The notes below the pieces were generated by a model. That model saw only the letters and a program-made list of their open reading frames with translations, was not told the DNA's origin and searched no databases. The position numbers and the translations under genes are program-made. This document shows, one piece after another, positions 1-7,141 of a DNA stretch of 7,710 bases (position 1 is its first letter; the number at the start of each line of letters is the position of its first letter). The stretch is from SIG469 sp964541215 (GTDB lineage Bacteria; Bacillota; Clostridia; Oscillospirales; Oscillospiraceae). Where the stretch lies: the NCBI GenBank assembly GCA_964541215.1, contig CAZIPP010000064.1, positions 1-7,710 on the forward strand, in the 5' to 3' direction.

Positions 1-52
1 GGTCACTTTCTATGTCGTTGAGCAATGCTCGGATTTTATCTGTTGTTATCAT
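1..52 (-). CDS. Start of a second AlbA_2-type (Schlafen-like) protein, partial
   Basis: ATG 52 begins MITTDKIRALLNDIESD and runs off the left edge. The pattern of a short helix followed by LLNDIESD matches the N-terminus I associate with another branch of AlbA_2 / ATP-binding proteins, in which E-S-D-R-(I/V)-E-R follows. The visible sequence is too short for certainty. It differs from the neighbouring 570-residue AlbA_2 protein, so it is not a simple second copy. It is preceded by the duplicated leader at 55-104 and would be the next gene of the same minus-strand series. Confidence 0.5.
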   Translation of the reverse strand, partial: MITTDKIRALLNDIESD

Positions 53-101
53 AATCTATACGGTTCTGTTCTGATAGTTCGGTGATATTTATTGGTAGCA
101 T
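36..101 (-). pseudogene. 5' remnant of a second copy of the AlbA_2 gene
   Basis: ATG 101 opens a 21-codon frame that begins MLPINITELSEQNRI, against MLPINVTELLEQNRI in the intact gene, then leaves the family sequence (DYDNNR) and stops at TAA 36-38. It is therefore the first 15 codons of a lost or replaced AlbA_2 gene copy. It overlaps the start of the next gene by 17 bases in a different frame, so it might now serve as a short leader whose translation feeds into that gene. A functional peptide is unlikely. Confidence 0.65.
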
Positions 102-104
102 AAT
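55..104. repeat. 50-base direct repeat, copy B (before the second AlbA_2-type gene)
   Basis: Second copy of the repeat at 1824-1873, with mismatches at 66, 73 and 86. In coding terms the differences are one silent change (CAA to CAG), Leu to Ser and Val to Ile, so the copy has drifted slightly but kept an open frame. The two copies bracket the whole AlbA_2 gene. Confidence 0.85.
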
Positions 105-127
105 CCTTTTTAATTTAAATCTAATTG

Positions 128-143
128 TGCAATTTCAATTGCA
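128..143. repeat. Short inverted repeat after the AlbA_2 gene
   Basis: TGCAATT (128-134) and AATTGCA (137-143) are perfect inverted arms with only two bases between them, 14 bases after the AlbA_2 stop. It could weakly end or pause transcription, but the stem is AT-rich and the loop too tight, with no U-run of note on the minus strand, so I do not call a terminator. Confidence 0.3.
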
Positions 144-157
144 TAAATCATATAATC

Positions 158-1870
158 CTATAACTTCAATCTTTCCAACAACATCTTCCCAATTTCCGTC
201 AACACATATTGCTGCTTCTGATGATGCGGATTGTCTGGATATTTCATATCTATCAACTCAAGTTCCAATAATGGCCTCACATAATATTGTGCCAATCTAA
301 TCCTACTCTTCAGTTTTGCTTTTTCCAACAAGCCTTTCATTGAAGTCGATTCTAATAATATAGTCAACAATTCCAATATAAACCCGTAAGAATCCGATTT
401 CCTCCAATATTCAACAGCTTCAGCCAAAGGTTGAGACAGAGGTTGATACGAGGTTGATACAAGGTTGATACAAAGTGTTAAAATCCGCTCAGGGCTATCC
501 GTAGAGGCATTTTTCATCACTTCATCCATCACTAACAGCCAAGCTTGATACAAGGTTGATACAGGTTGTGACAAGGTTGTGACAACCTCTTCTTTCTTCA
601 AGAATTCAGGATGACAAGGTATATCTATCAAGAAGAAAGTACGGTCTTCATCCGTTTCTATCGTAGCGTATGGCGAACCATTCTTCTTCAATTCATCTTG
701 AATGGTTGGAATACCCGTAGCCCAACCTTCCGACAAATTCAGTCCATTCAAGAAATCACCCAATCTTCTGTTCCTATATCGACGTGAACGTAACGAACGA
801 GCTTCCTTAATGCTTTGCATACTGATTGAGCGGTCAGGACCCGAAAAACTCAATATACTGATGCGATGCGGTTCAATGGTGATTTCAACAGGTTCATACA
901 CCTGATAGTCGCGATGATAGAATGCATTTACCACCGCCTCTTCCAATGCCTGATATGGATAATTGAAGAACCGAATGGAACGTGCATCATCCTTAGGTTT
1001 GATTATACGTTCTTGAATAACATTGACTTTCAATGTTTCCAACACCTTATCAATCATTTCGGGTACTGTACCTTTAATGATAGGAAATGCCTTGAAATTA
1101 TTCGGATTCTTTTCCCGTCCTTCGTGGAAAATAGCCATTCGAGCCAATGTCACAGGAAAAAACTGCTCTTGATGACGACAAAACATCATGGCTGCCACAT
1201 TCTTTATCATCCGACTCTCTGTCGGGCCATCCAACAAATCCATTTGTTCAAGCACATCCATCAGATTGGCGTCCGAAGACAAATCCACTTCACGCAAGCG
1301 GCTGTTTACTTTCAACAAATAATCCTTGAGATGAATACGAGATATATCCGAAAGATTTATCTGTGGATTTCCTCTTTCCACGAATGGTATTCTGCTTGCC
1401 ATATCCCGCAACTCATCCAACACCTCACCTTTTGCCACAATACTACTCGTACCCGAACGAACATAAAAAGCCGGATTCGACTGTTTGACCGTTACATCTA
1501 TAGGAATGGTATAAGGACGGTTTTGCCCTCTTGATACCCTAATGACAAATACCTTCTTCCCGTCTATTTCCTCTACTGATATTTGGGGCTGATAATAGGG
1601 TATAAACTTGTTGTTAAAACCGACCATGTTTTGCTGAATCTTATCCAATTCTTCTTCCGCAATACCACATACAGGACGAATTACTTTTCCCGTTTCATTA
1701 TCCGTTTCTACACCCACAACAATATAACCGCCTCCCAAATTCTCAAAGTCATTGGCAAAGGCACAAATAGTATGATAGATAGCCGTAGGATTCCAACCTT
1801 TCTTATATTCTATCCGATTGGACTCTATACGGTTTTGTTCTAATAGTTCGGTGACATTTATTGGTAGCAT
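158..1870 (-). CDS. Schlafen AlbA_2 domain / GHKL-ATPase / winged-helix protein
   Basis: A 570-residue member of the family usually annotated as ATP-binding protein or putative DNA-binding transcriptional regulator. The N-terminus is an AlbA_2 (Schlafen-type nucleic-acid-binding) domain: IEYKKGWNP (20-28), ICAFANDF (35-42), GGGYIVVGV (46-54) and AFYVRSGTSS (134-143). A GHKL-like ATPase module (HATPase_c_4 type) follows, with the N-box-like YQALEEAVVNAFYHRDY (306-322), ILSFSGPDRSI (339-349) and RNRRLGDFLN...EGWATGIPTI (366-390). The tail (about 483-570) is helical and ends like a winged helix with a QYVLTEIGKMLLE strand-helix. Between ATPase and tail lies a linker encoded by two clusters of 11-base repeats. 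The start at ATG 1870 is supported because the same start and next codons are duplicated downstream at 101. It follows the HEPN gene by 53 bases, with no promoter match in that gap. A six-codon frame (1877-1897) ends seven bases before the ATG and may be a chance leader. Such proteins occur inside restriction loci, but their exact task is unsettled. Confidence 0.85.
   Translation of the reverse strand: MLPINVTELLEQNRIESNRIEYKKGWNPTAIYHTICAFANDFENLGGGYIVVGVETDNETGKVIRPVCGIAEEELDKIQQNMVGFNNKFIPYYQPQISVEEIDGKKVFVIRVSRGQNRPYTIPIDVTVKQSNPAFYVRSGTSSIVAKGEVLDELRDMASRIPFVERGNPQINLSDISRIHLKDYLLKVNSRLREVDLSSDANLMDVLEQMDLLDGPTESRMIKNVAAMMFCRHQEQFFPVTLARMAIFHEGREKNPNNFKAFPIIKGTVPEMIDKVLETLKVNVIQERIIKPKDDARSIRFFNYPYQALEEAVVNAFYHRDYQVYEPVEITIEPHRISILSFSGPDRSISMQSIKEARSLRSRRYRNRRLGDFLNGLNLSEGWATGIPTIQDELKKNGSPYATIETDEDRTFFLIDIPCHPEFLKKEEVVTTLSQPVSTLYQAWLLVMDEVMKNASTDSPERILTLCINLVSTSYQPLSQPLAEAVEYWRKSDSYGFILELLTILLESTSMKGLLEKAKLKSRIRLAQYYVRPLLELELIDMKYPDNPHHQKQQYVLTEIGKMLLERLKL
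429..473. repeat. 11-base tandem repeat cluster 2 inside the AlbA_2 gene
   Basis: On the plus strand, four adjacent units GGTTGAGACAGA, GGTTGATACGA, GGTTGATACAA and GGTTGATACAA (12, 11, 11, 11 bases) share the consensus of cluster 1, which lies 69 bases away. They encode residues about 466-481. The cluster totals 45 bases, so as it stands it keeps the frame, but gain or loss of one 11-base unit would not. Confidence 0.8.
543..585. repeat. 11-base tandem repeat cluster 1 inside the AlbA_2 gene
   Basis: On the plus strand, four units GCTTGATACAA, GGTTGATACA, GGTTGTGACAA and GGTTGTGACAA (11, 10, 11, 11 bases) run without gaps. They encode residues about 429-443 in the linker after the ATPase domain. 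The last unit with the next two bases forms a palindrome GGTTGT-G-ACAACC (575-587). Because 11 is not a multiple of three, successive units are read in different frames. Confidence 0.8.
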
Positions 1871-1873
1871 AAT
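1824..1873. repeat. 50-base direct repeat, copy A (start of the AlbA_2 gene)
   Basis: Matches 55-104 at 47 of 50 positions in the same orientation, offset 1769 bases. Mismatches are at 1835, 1842 and 1855. The copy spans the ATG and first 15 or so codons of the AlbA_2 gene plus three bases upstream. Similarity ends abruptly at both sides. Confidence 0.85.
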
Positions 1874-1923
1874 ACTTTATCTTTCGTTTACTTCCATAAT
1901 TAAAAAACATCATATAAAAATAA

Positions 1924-3363
1924 TTAATCATTAGAATCTACTTTTAGTATTGACAATAATGACCAATCGTTATAAAAGGTAATATTACTAAAGCCTAAAT
2001 TATACAACAATATTATACATACCGCAAAAGACATTTTTGAATTTATTACATCCATAGGTAATTTAAATATGTTATCCACATTTCTATTGTGCATAAGTTG
2101 GTTTCTTAAATCAGAAATAGTTTTCATAGTTTTATCTTCCCCACAAGGTAATCCTACCTTCTCTATTTCTTTGTTTATTTTCGTATTATCAATATTGTAT
2201 TTCTCAAACAATCTAACTATAGAATGTTTAATTGGATAAGAGAAACATGATTTTGCATTTTTCCAAAGAGTTTTAATCTTTATCTTTTTCTTCATATCTT
2301 CATCTATTTTGGAAAGAAACTCACGATACATACCAGAAAAAACACATTTCAATTTATCATATAATTCCGCTAAACTTTCATCAACATTCTCCTTTCCCAT
2401 TTTCCTTGAGTAAGTTTCTAAAATAGAATACAAAACAAGGAAACGAGCCCTCTCATCCAGACTAAACGATCTAACATAATCATTTATTGTTGTATGAAGC
2501 AACTCCAATTTATCTTCCAACTTACTTCGATTATCATATATTGTTGTCAGGAAATCTATAAAACGATGAGATATTCCATAATTTAAATAACATAGATTCC
2601 TATTTTTATTCGTCTTTTGACATACATTATAATGAGATATTTCTCTAGTTACCTTAACTAAATCTTTATCAAATTCTACAGATATGCAACATTCTATTGG
2701 TATTGCATAATAAAAAGAAATTATATCACATAACAACCTGAATTCTTGTTCATTTTGTAACAAAGAGGTACTATCAAAATCTATTATTATAGGGAATAAC
2801 TCAGATTTATTATTCATATTAATAACACATGAAATATCTTCATCAAATGTTAATCTTTTAGATTCAACATTTCCTATTAAAAGACCCAACCCCCAAATAT
2901 CACCTACTAAGTTCTTACTTGTATTAGATAAGTAATGTGAATTTGAAGATTCATCATTTTCTTGAGCATATGAATACTGATATTTATCGATATAAAAACG
3001 ACAATAACAATCGTTTGCTGAAGTCATACCTCTTAAACAAGTAGATGATAAATCCAACCTTATAGGGATTTTGTTTATGTATGCCTCATGTATCACCAAA
3101 TACTTACCAAATTCAAAATAAGGGATATAATCATTCCATTGTCTATTCATAAAACTAATAGAGTCTTCATTACCTTCTTTATTAAAGTCTATTAGTTGAA
3201 TAAATATCTCTCCATCAATATCTTGAATAATAGCATTATATATACAATTACTTTCCCATTCCAATGTTTTTTCTTTTCTTACTCCATCTTCCATTTCATT
3301 TATATAAGTAAGATTAAAAGAAAATGAGAAATGAATATTACCTGTCAAATATGATTTACTCAT
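1924..3363 (-). CDS. HEPN-domain protein, ApeA-like candidate RNase / abortive-infection effector
   Basis: A 479-residue soluble protein with no signal peptide or membrane segment. The first 240 or so residues are rich in beta-prone stretches (GNIHFSFSFNLTYI, DGEIFIQLIDF, KYLVIHEAYI) and look like a beta-sandwich or barrel sensor; I do not recognise it by sequence. The C-terminal half is helical and ends in a HEPN-like module: a first helix FLVLYSILETYSR (308-320) with E316, and later ISDLRNQLMHNRN (416-428), which contains R420-X4-H425, the catalytic RNase motif of HEPN proteins. This two-part plan with the motif near the C-terminus resembles ApeA-type anti-phage proteins, where HEPN cuts RNA after infection is sensed. 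It lies 24 bases after the restriction-modification gene, on the same strand. No MNT-type antitoxin gene is adjacent. A 60-base sample (2221-2280) is 25% G+C, against 45% in a sample of the next gene, which suggests a different origin. The HEPN call rests on a short motif and its setting; the ApeA relationship is a guess. Confidence 0.6.
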   Translation of the reverse strand: MSKSYLTGNIHFSFSFNLTYINEMEDGVRKEKTLEWESNCIYNAIIQDIDGEIFIQLIDFNKEGNEDSISFMNRQWNDYIPYFEFGKYLVIHEAYINKIPIRLDLSSTCLRGMTSANDCYCRFYIDKYQYSYAQENDESSNSHYLSNTSKNLVGDIWGLGLLIGNVESKRLTFDEDISCVINMNNKSELFPIIIDFDSTSLLQNEQEFRLLCDIISFYYAIPIECCISVEFDKDLVKVTREISHYNVCQKTNKNRNLCYLNYGISHRFIDFLTTIYDNRSKLEDKLELLHTTINDYVRSFSLDERARFLVLYSILETYSRKMGKENVDESLAELYDKLKCVFSGMYREFLSKIDEDMKKKIKIKTLWKNAKSCFSYPIKHSIVRLFEKYNIDNTKINKEIEKVGLPCGEDKTMKTISDLRNQLMHNRNVDNIFKLPMDVINSKMSFAVCIILLYNLGFSNITFYNDWSLLSILKVDSND

Positions 3364-3367
3364 AAGT

Positions 3368-3372
3368 TCCTT
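3368..3372 (-). promoter_or_regulatory. Shine-Dalgarno-like site before the HEPN gene
   Basis: The minus strand reads AAAAAGGAACTT directly before the ATG at 3363, with AAGGA four bases from the start codon. Strong AAGGA sites are not the rule in Bacteroidetes. This one lies in the 24-base gap after the restriction gene and supports both the chosen start and coupled expression from the same transcript. Confidence 0.5.
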
Positions 3373-3387
3373 TTTATTATTACTCTA

Positions 3388-6300
3388 TTATTCAAATCCA
3401 TACAATCCTCGTATAAGAGAATCCAATTCACGAATTAGGTCATCAGCTTTCCCATTTTGTCTTTGTGTTTCCTTTGCCAACGACACTATTCTATCTTTAA
3501 GAACTTCATCATTAATTGGAGGAATGGGAATATCCAACACTTTATATTTTTTCCACCTTAATGTACCTTCTCCCGTCTTTGTTCCTACGCTAGCAAAATA
3601 TTTTTCTATTATAGACGAATTTAAACAAGCAAGAATATACCAAAGGTCATCACCAGTCATTAGGAAACTTGTTGCTTCACAATAATAGCCATCAGACTCA
3701 TCAAGGAAAAATTTAGATTTATCAGAAATTTCACCCCAAACTATTTTCGGTTGAGAAAACTTGTCCCAGTAAGATATATTATCTTGTGTCTCAAACCATT
3801 TATTGTTAGTTTTCTTTCTAGCTTTTATTTTCTCACCATTAACAATATGAAGCATACCTGTTTGTTCTAACTTTTCAGCGCCAAAAGAAAGCAAGTATTT
3901 TTTCAAAGAAGGATAATCATCTATATTATATTTTAAGGACGGAAATGTCGCAATCATCCATTTCTCAAAATTTACTTGATATTTACTTATATCCATACCA
4001 CGAAGAGTTGGTTGAATAATTTTAGCTGTTCTTGTGTACTCTTCTACAGTTGTACATTCATTAAGTATTTCCTCTTTAATTTCAGATGAAATAATAAACG
4101 CTTTACTTCCTGTAGTAACACCCCTAAATATCTCCACATTCCACTCTCTTAATGGAACCCCAATCACTTCTACTTTTCGTTTGTATTCTCTTTCAAAGGG
4201 TGAGAGTATTATCCACGATTCATCTGGTCTAAAAGTAAAAACCGACAAGTTTTGATTAAAATAATTGTCTATTTCCTTTAGGGTGAATTCTTTCTTTTCT
4301 ATGGCACATGTTTTAGTTTGTCCATCGTATTCTTTTTTTTGTAAAAACAAAAGATTGGTACAAACAGTAACAGAATCAAATACATGAAAATTCTGAAAAT
4401 CTATCAGTGTATTCGGTGAAGTCTTCTCTACAAGAAAACGTCTAAGATTTTCTCCATATTGATTGCGCATCCAAGTATTTGTAGTGATATAAAGTAAATT
4501 TCCATTCTCTTTCAAAAGATTTATCCCCATTTCATAGAACAAAGTACAGATATCCCCCGTTTTGTCATAGGTAATATACCCTAGTTTACCAAGAGAGTCT
4601 GAATCTGTACCCATCTTTTGCAGTGGGATATAAGGTGGATTTCCTATCACACAATCAAACCCCATAAAATTGCCCTCATCATCAAGCAATTCAGGGAACT
4701 CTATACGCCATTCAAATGCATTAATGAATATCTTGTTAGATTCTATTGCTGCAATTTGTACCTTCAAATCTTTTATCTCTTTTTCAATAATCTCAATTCG
4801 AGCTTTCTCCGCCTTATTCAAATCAAACAAACGCGTATGCATCAAGGAAAGTTCTACCTCTTTCTTTTTAAGAGTTACCTTTCTCTTATCCGTATTACTT
4901 ATTTCAGTATGCAAAGTTTGCTTGATTTCATCAATCATTTTGTCCAATTCAGCTTTCTCATCTTTGCTTGCGCTTTTACATCGAGAAACCGCATTCCTAT
5001 ATTCCTTGATAGAAATTCCTGTATTTTTTAATACTTCTTTAATATTAGCATTCAAGTCAAAGCGATGTACAAGTGAATTACCTGATTTAATATTAACATC
5101 TATATTTGGAAGCGTTTCAAGATGCCTAAAATTACTTTCCTTTGTGTAATAAGTATTCTTTAATAACTCAATCCACAAACGAAGACTACATATCTTAACA
5201 GAGTTCGGATTCAAATCTACACCAAACAAACAGTTCTCAATAATAGTTTTCTTTTCATGAAAAAGCATTTCCTGAATACGCTGACTTTCATTATTTTGAG
5301 GATTGTATATAAATTCTTTTCCGTCATCTTCCGTGATTATTAATTCGTCATTGTCTATTGTAAAATTGTAATCTCTACGGCGAATTCGTTTTCCCGTGCG
5401 ATCACATAGTATACCAAGTTCAAATTTAAATCTGATAATCTCATTAAGAGCAGAAACGAGGAAATGACCAGAGCCTACCGATGGATCACAAAGATGTATT
5501 GAATTAATAACCTGATTTGCTTCTTTATCAGTAATGTTTTCAAATTGATTTTCAAGGTCCATAATATCCTTACAGCACCACCCATAACATTCGTTGAATT
5601 TCTGTATAACTGTACGCACTATCGCTTCACGACACATATACATAGTAATGTAACCAGGCGTAAAAACAGAACCATCTTTATGTCCGTTTATCTTTTCAAA
5701 AATTAGGCCTAGTACAGAAGCATTTATCAACGTTTTTTGCTCTTTTTTTATACTATCACCATTTCCTGAAAAATCGTATGCATCAAGGAAAGAAAACAGA
5801 TAATTCAATGGATTCATCTCGACAACATCCAATTTCTTCTTCGATTTCAGGAGGACACTCTTCTTATATAAAGTCATATCCTTTCTTTGAGAAAGAGCGC
5901 TTATTTTAAGCGACGTTCGCTCTAACTCTGTTTCTTCAAACAAGGAACTATTAAGATATGGGACGTTTTCAAACCCTTCAATATCTTCGACATCACGGAT
6001 ATTATAGTCTTTGGCCAATACATCAAAAAACAACCGCTTCAAATCGTCATAGTCCTTTATCTTTTCATATGACAGAAATTTATAATTTGAGTTTCCATTA
6101 TGATATTTCAACAATTGGCCTTCCAATAGTTTCAAAAAAAGAATTCTGTTTATCCATGTTATACATAGTTCTAAAGCTACATTAAAAATTCTTTCATCAG
6201 CAGTTTCTCCATAATTTTTCCATGTGGCTTTCGTATACGGGTGTAATCCAGAAAGTTGTTTGATAGTATTCTCTAACAAAGAAGCTGAATTTCGATCTTC

Positions 6301-7119
6301 TTCCTGCAACCTTACGATGACAGGCTTATTATCCACTTTCATTTCCTGTAATCCGATAATATGCAACAACTCATTATAAAAATCCTGATTTAAAGTATTA
6401 CTATCATTGCGTATTGGTTTCTTCATCAAATGGGTATCACTGAATATTTTATAAAGTTCTTCCAATTTCTTTTTACCCTTGATTTCATCTTTCAAATACT
6501 TTTCATAATCCCTTAGGTCAAAATGAGTACACTCTAAATTTTCTTCAGCCTTAGCAATATATTCAGAAGCAATTTTCTCATAAAAGAATCCTGTTTTGTT
6601 TCCAGACAATCGTCCATCTTTAAAATCATGGAATTTTTTCAATAGTGCTTTATTATTGTAAAACTTCCGTTCAAATTCATGTGCATCAAAAATAAAGAAC
6701 TCATATACATTATTTACAATCATGTACTTCAAGTTGATATTGCCTTTCAGTTCCCTCTCATGTAGATAATAATACAATAACTCTTGCAGTGCTTTCCCAT
6801 TCAATTTGTTAGTAGTTATCATTTCTGCCCTATTTATAGTGCTTTTTGCTTCAATTAAAAGAGCAGAATCGTTCTTGAATGAACTACCCGTTTTTACAAC
6901 AAGATCAATATCCTCTTCACTTGCTGCATAATAATTTCCATAAAATGACTCCACAAGAAACATTTTCAGATGTTCTTTTTGTGTTTCCTCCCGTTGGCCA
7001 TCGTTAATGTTACGAAACAGCTTAGACAAAGCTATCTTAAAATTATCAAAGGAAGCTTTATCAATAGGTTGATGACGATGTTCTTTTCTTAATGATTGAG
7101 ATATGGAAAGTTTTTTCAT
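3388..7119 (-). CDS. Type IIG (Eco57I-like) restriction enzyme / N6-adenine DNA methyltransferase
   Basis: A single chain of 1243 residues that should both methylate adenine in a specific site and cut unmodified DNA in the cytoplasm. The N-terminal region carries a PD-(D/E)XK-type nuclease signature, DIDLVV (70-75) followed by IEAKS (89-93), with D72, E90 and K92 as likely metal-binding and catalytic residues. A helical linker leads to the methyltransferase: FTPGYITMYM (486-495), SAM-binding motif I DPSVGSGHFL (545-554), GVDLNPNSVKICSLRLWI (633-650), GNSLV (680-684) and catalytic motif IV NPPY (827-830). Residues about 690-795 are K/E-rich and probably a coiled coil inserted between the last two. 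The C-terminal third (about 985-1205) looks like a TaqI-type target-recognition domain: RGVTTGSKAFII, IVWGE, a YYCEATSFLM stretch and the closing LDIPIPPI. All key motifs look intact and the length is normal for the class. ATG 7119 lies 22 bases after the DUF5053-like gene; no strong ribosome site is visible. The recognition site cannot be read from sequence. BREX PglX was considered and rejected on the N-terminus. Confidence 0.9.
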   Translation of the reverse strand: MKKLSISQSLRKEHRHQPIDKASFDNFKIALSKLFRNINDGQREETQKEHLKMFLVESFYGNYYAASEEDIDLVVKTGSSFKNDSALLIEAKSTINRAEMITTNKLNGKALQELLYYYLHERELKGNINLKYMIVNNVYEFFIFDAHEFERKFYNNKALLKKFHDFKDGRLSGNKTGFFYEKIASEYIAKAEENLECTHFDLRDYEKYLKDEIKGKKKLEELYKIFSDTHLMKKPIRNDSNTLNQDFYNELLHIIGLQEMKVDNKPVIVRLQEEDRNSASLLENTIKQLSGLHPYTKATWKNYGETADERIFNVALELCITWINRILFLKLLEGQLLKYHNGNSNYKFLSYEKIKDYDDLKRLFFDVLAKDYNIRDVEDIEGFENVPYLNSSLFEETELERTSLKISALSQRKDMTLYKKSVLLKSKKKLDVVEMNPLNYLFSFLDAYDFSGNGDSIKKEQKTLINASVLGLIFEKINGHKDGSVFTPGYITMYMCREAIVRTVIQKFNECYGWCCKDIMDLENQFENITDKEANQVINSIHLCDPSVGSGHFLVSALNEIIRFKFELGILCDRTGKRIRRRDYNFTIDNDELIITEDDGKEFIYNPQNNESQRIQEMLFHEKKTIIENCLFGVDLNPNSVKICSLRLWIELLKNTYYTKESNFRHLETLPNIDVNIKSGNSLVHRFDLNANIKEVLKNTGISIKEYRNAVSRCKSASKDEKAELDKMIDEIKQTLHTEISNTDKRKVTLKKKEVELSLMHTRLFDLNKAEKARIEIIEKEIKDLKVQIAAIESNKIFINAFEWRIEFPELLDDEGNFMGFDCVIGNPPYIPLQKMGTDSDSLGKLGYITYDKTGDICTLFYEMGINLLKENGNLLYITTNTWMRNQYGENLRRFLVEKTSPNTLIDFQNFHVFDSVTVCTNLLFLQKKEYDGQTKTCAIEKKEFTLKEIDNYFNQNLSVFTFRPDESWIILSPFEREYKRKVEVIGVPLREWNVEIFRGVTTGSKAFIISSEIKEEILNECTTVEEYTRTAKIIQPTLRGMDISKYQVNFEKWMIATFPSLKYNIDDYPSLKKYLLSFGAEKLEQTGMLHIVNGEKIKARKKTNNKWFETQDNISYWDKFSQPKIVWGEISDKSKFFLDESDGYYCEATSFLMTGDDLWYILACLNSSIIEKYFASVGTKTGEGTLRWKKYKVLDIPIPPINDEVLKDRIVSLAKETQRQNGKADDLIRELDSLIRGLYGFE
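4333..4340. repeat. Eight-base A/T homopolymer inside the restriction-modification gene
   Basis: A run of eight T on the plus strand reads as eight A on the coding strand, in codons CAA AAA AAA GAA (about residues 928-931). It is the longest single-base run I see in this gene (others reach seven at 5743-5749). It lies between the methyltransferase core and the target-recognition domain, so slippage here would cut off specificity while leaving the catalytic motifs. Confidence 0.5.
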
Positions 7120-7141
7120 GATAATAAATTTCTAGATAATT

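Noticed and set aside
128..143. Rho-independent terminator after the AlbA_2 gene
   Set aside because: Perfect 7-base arms but AT-rich, a two-base loop and no clear U-run after it on the minus strand.
429..585. CRISPR-like array
   Set aside because: Units are only 10-12 bases, abut without spacers and lie inside a coding frame; no cas genes are near.
866..1534. 222-codon open frame on the plus strand, and other plus-strand frames across the window
   Set aside because: They lie antisense to well-supported genes, have unlikely composition (many H, I, C, R) and no family likeness; they are shadows of the minus-strand genes.
1877..1897. Six-codon frame before the AlbA_2 gene as a regulatory leader peptide
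   Set aside because: Too short, with no run of repeated codons and no clear attenuator stem; left as a remark in the gene entry.
3388..7119. BREX PglX methyltransferase
   Set aside because: Length and DPxxGSGHFL/NPPY motifs fit, but the N-terminus carries a D-(E)xK nuclease signature and the C-terminus a TaqI-like recognition domain, and no other BREX gene (brxC, pglZ, brxL) is present.
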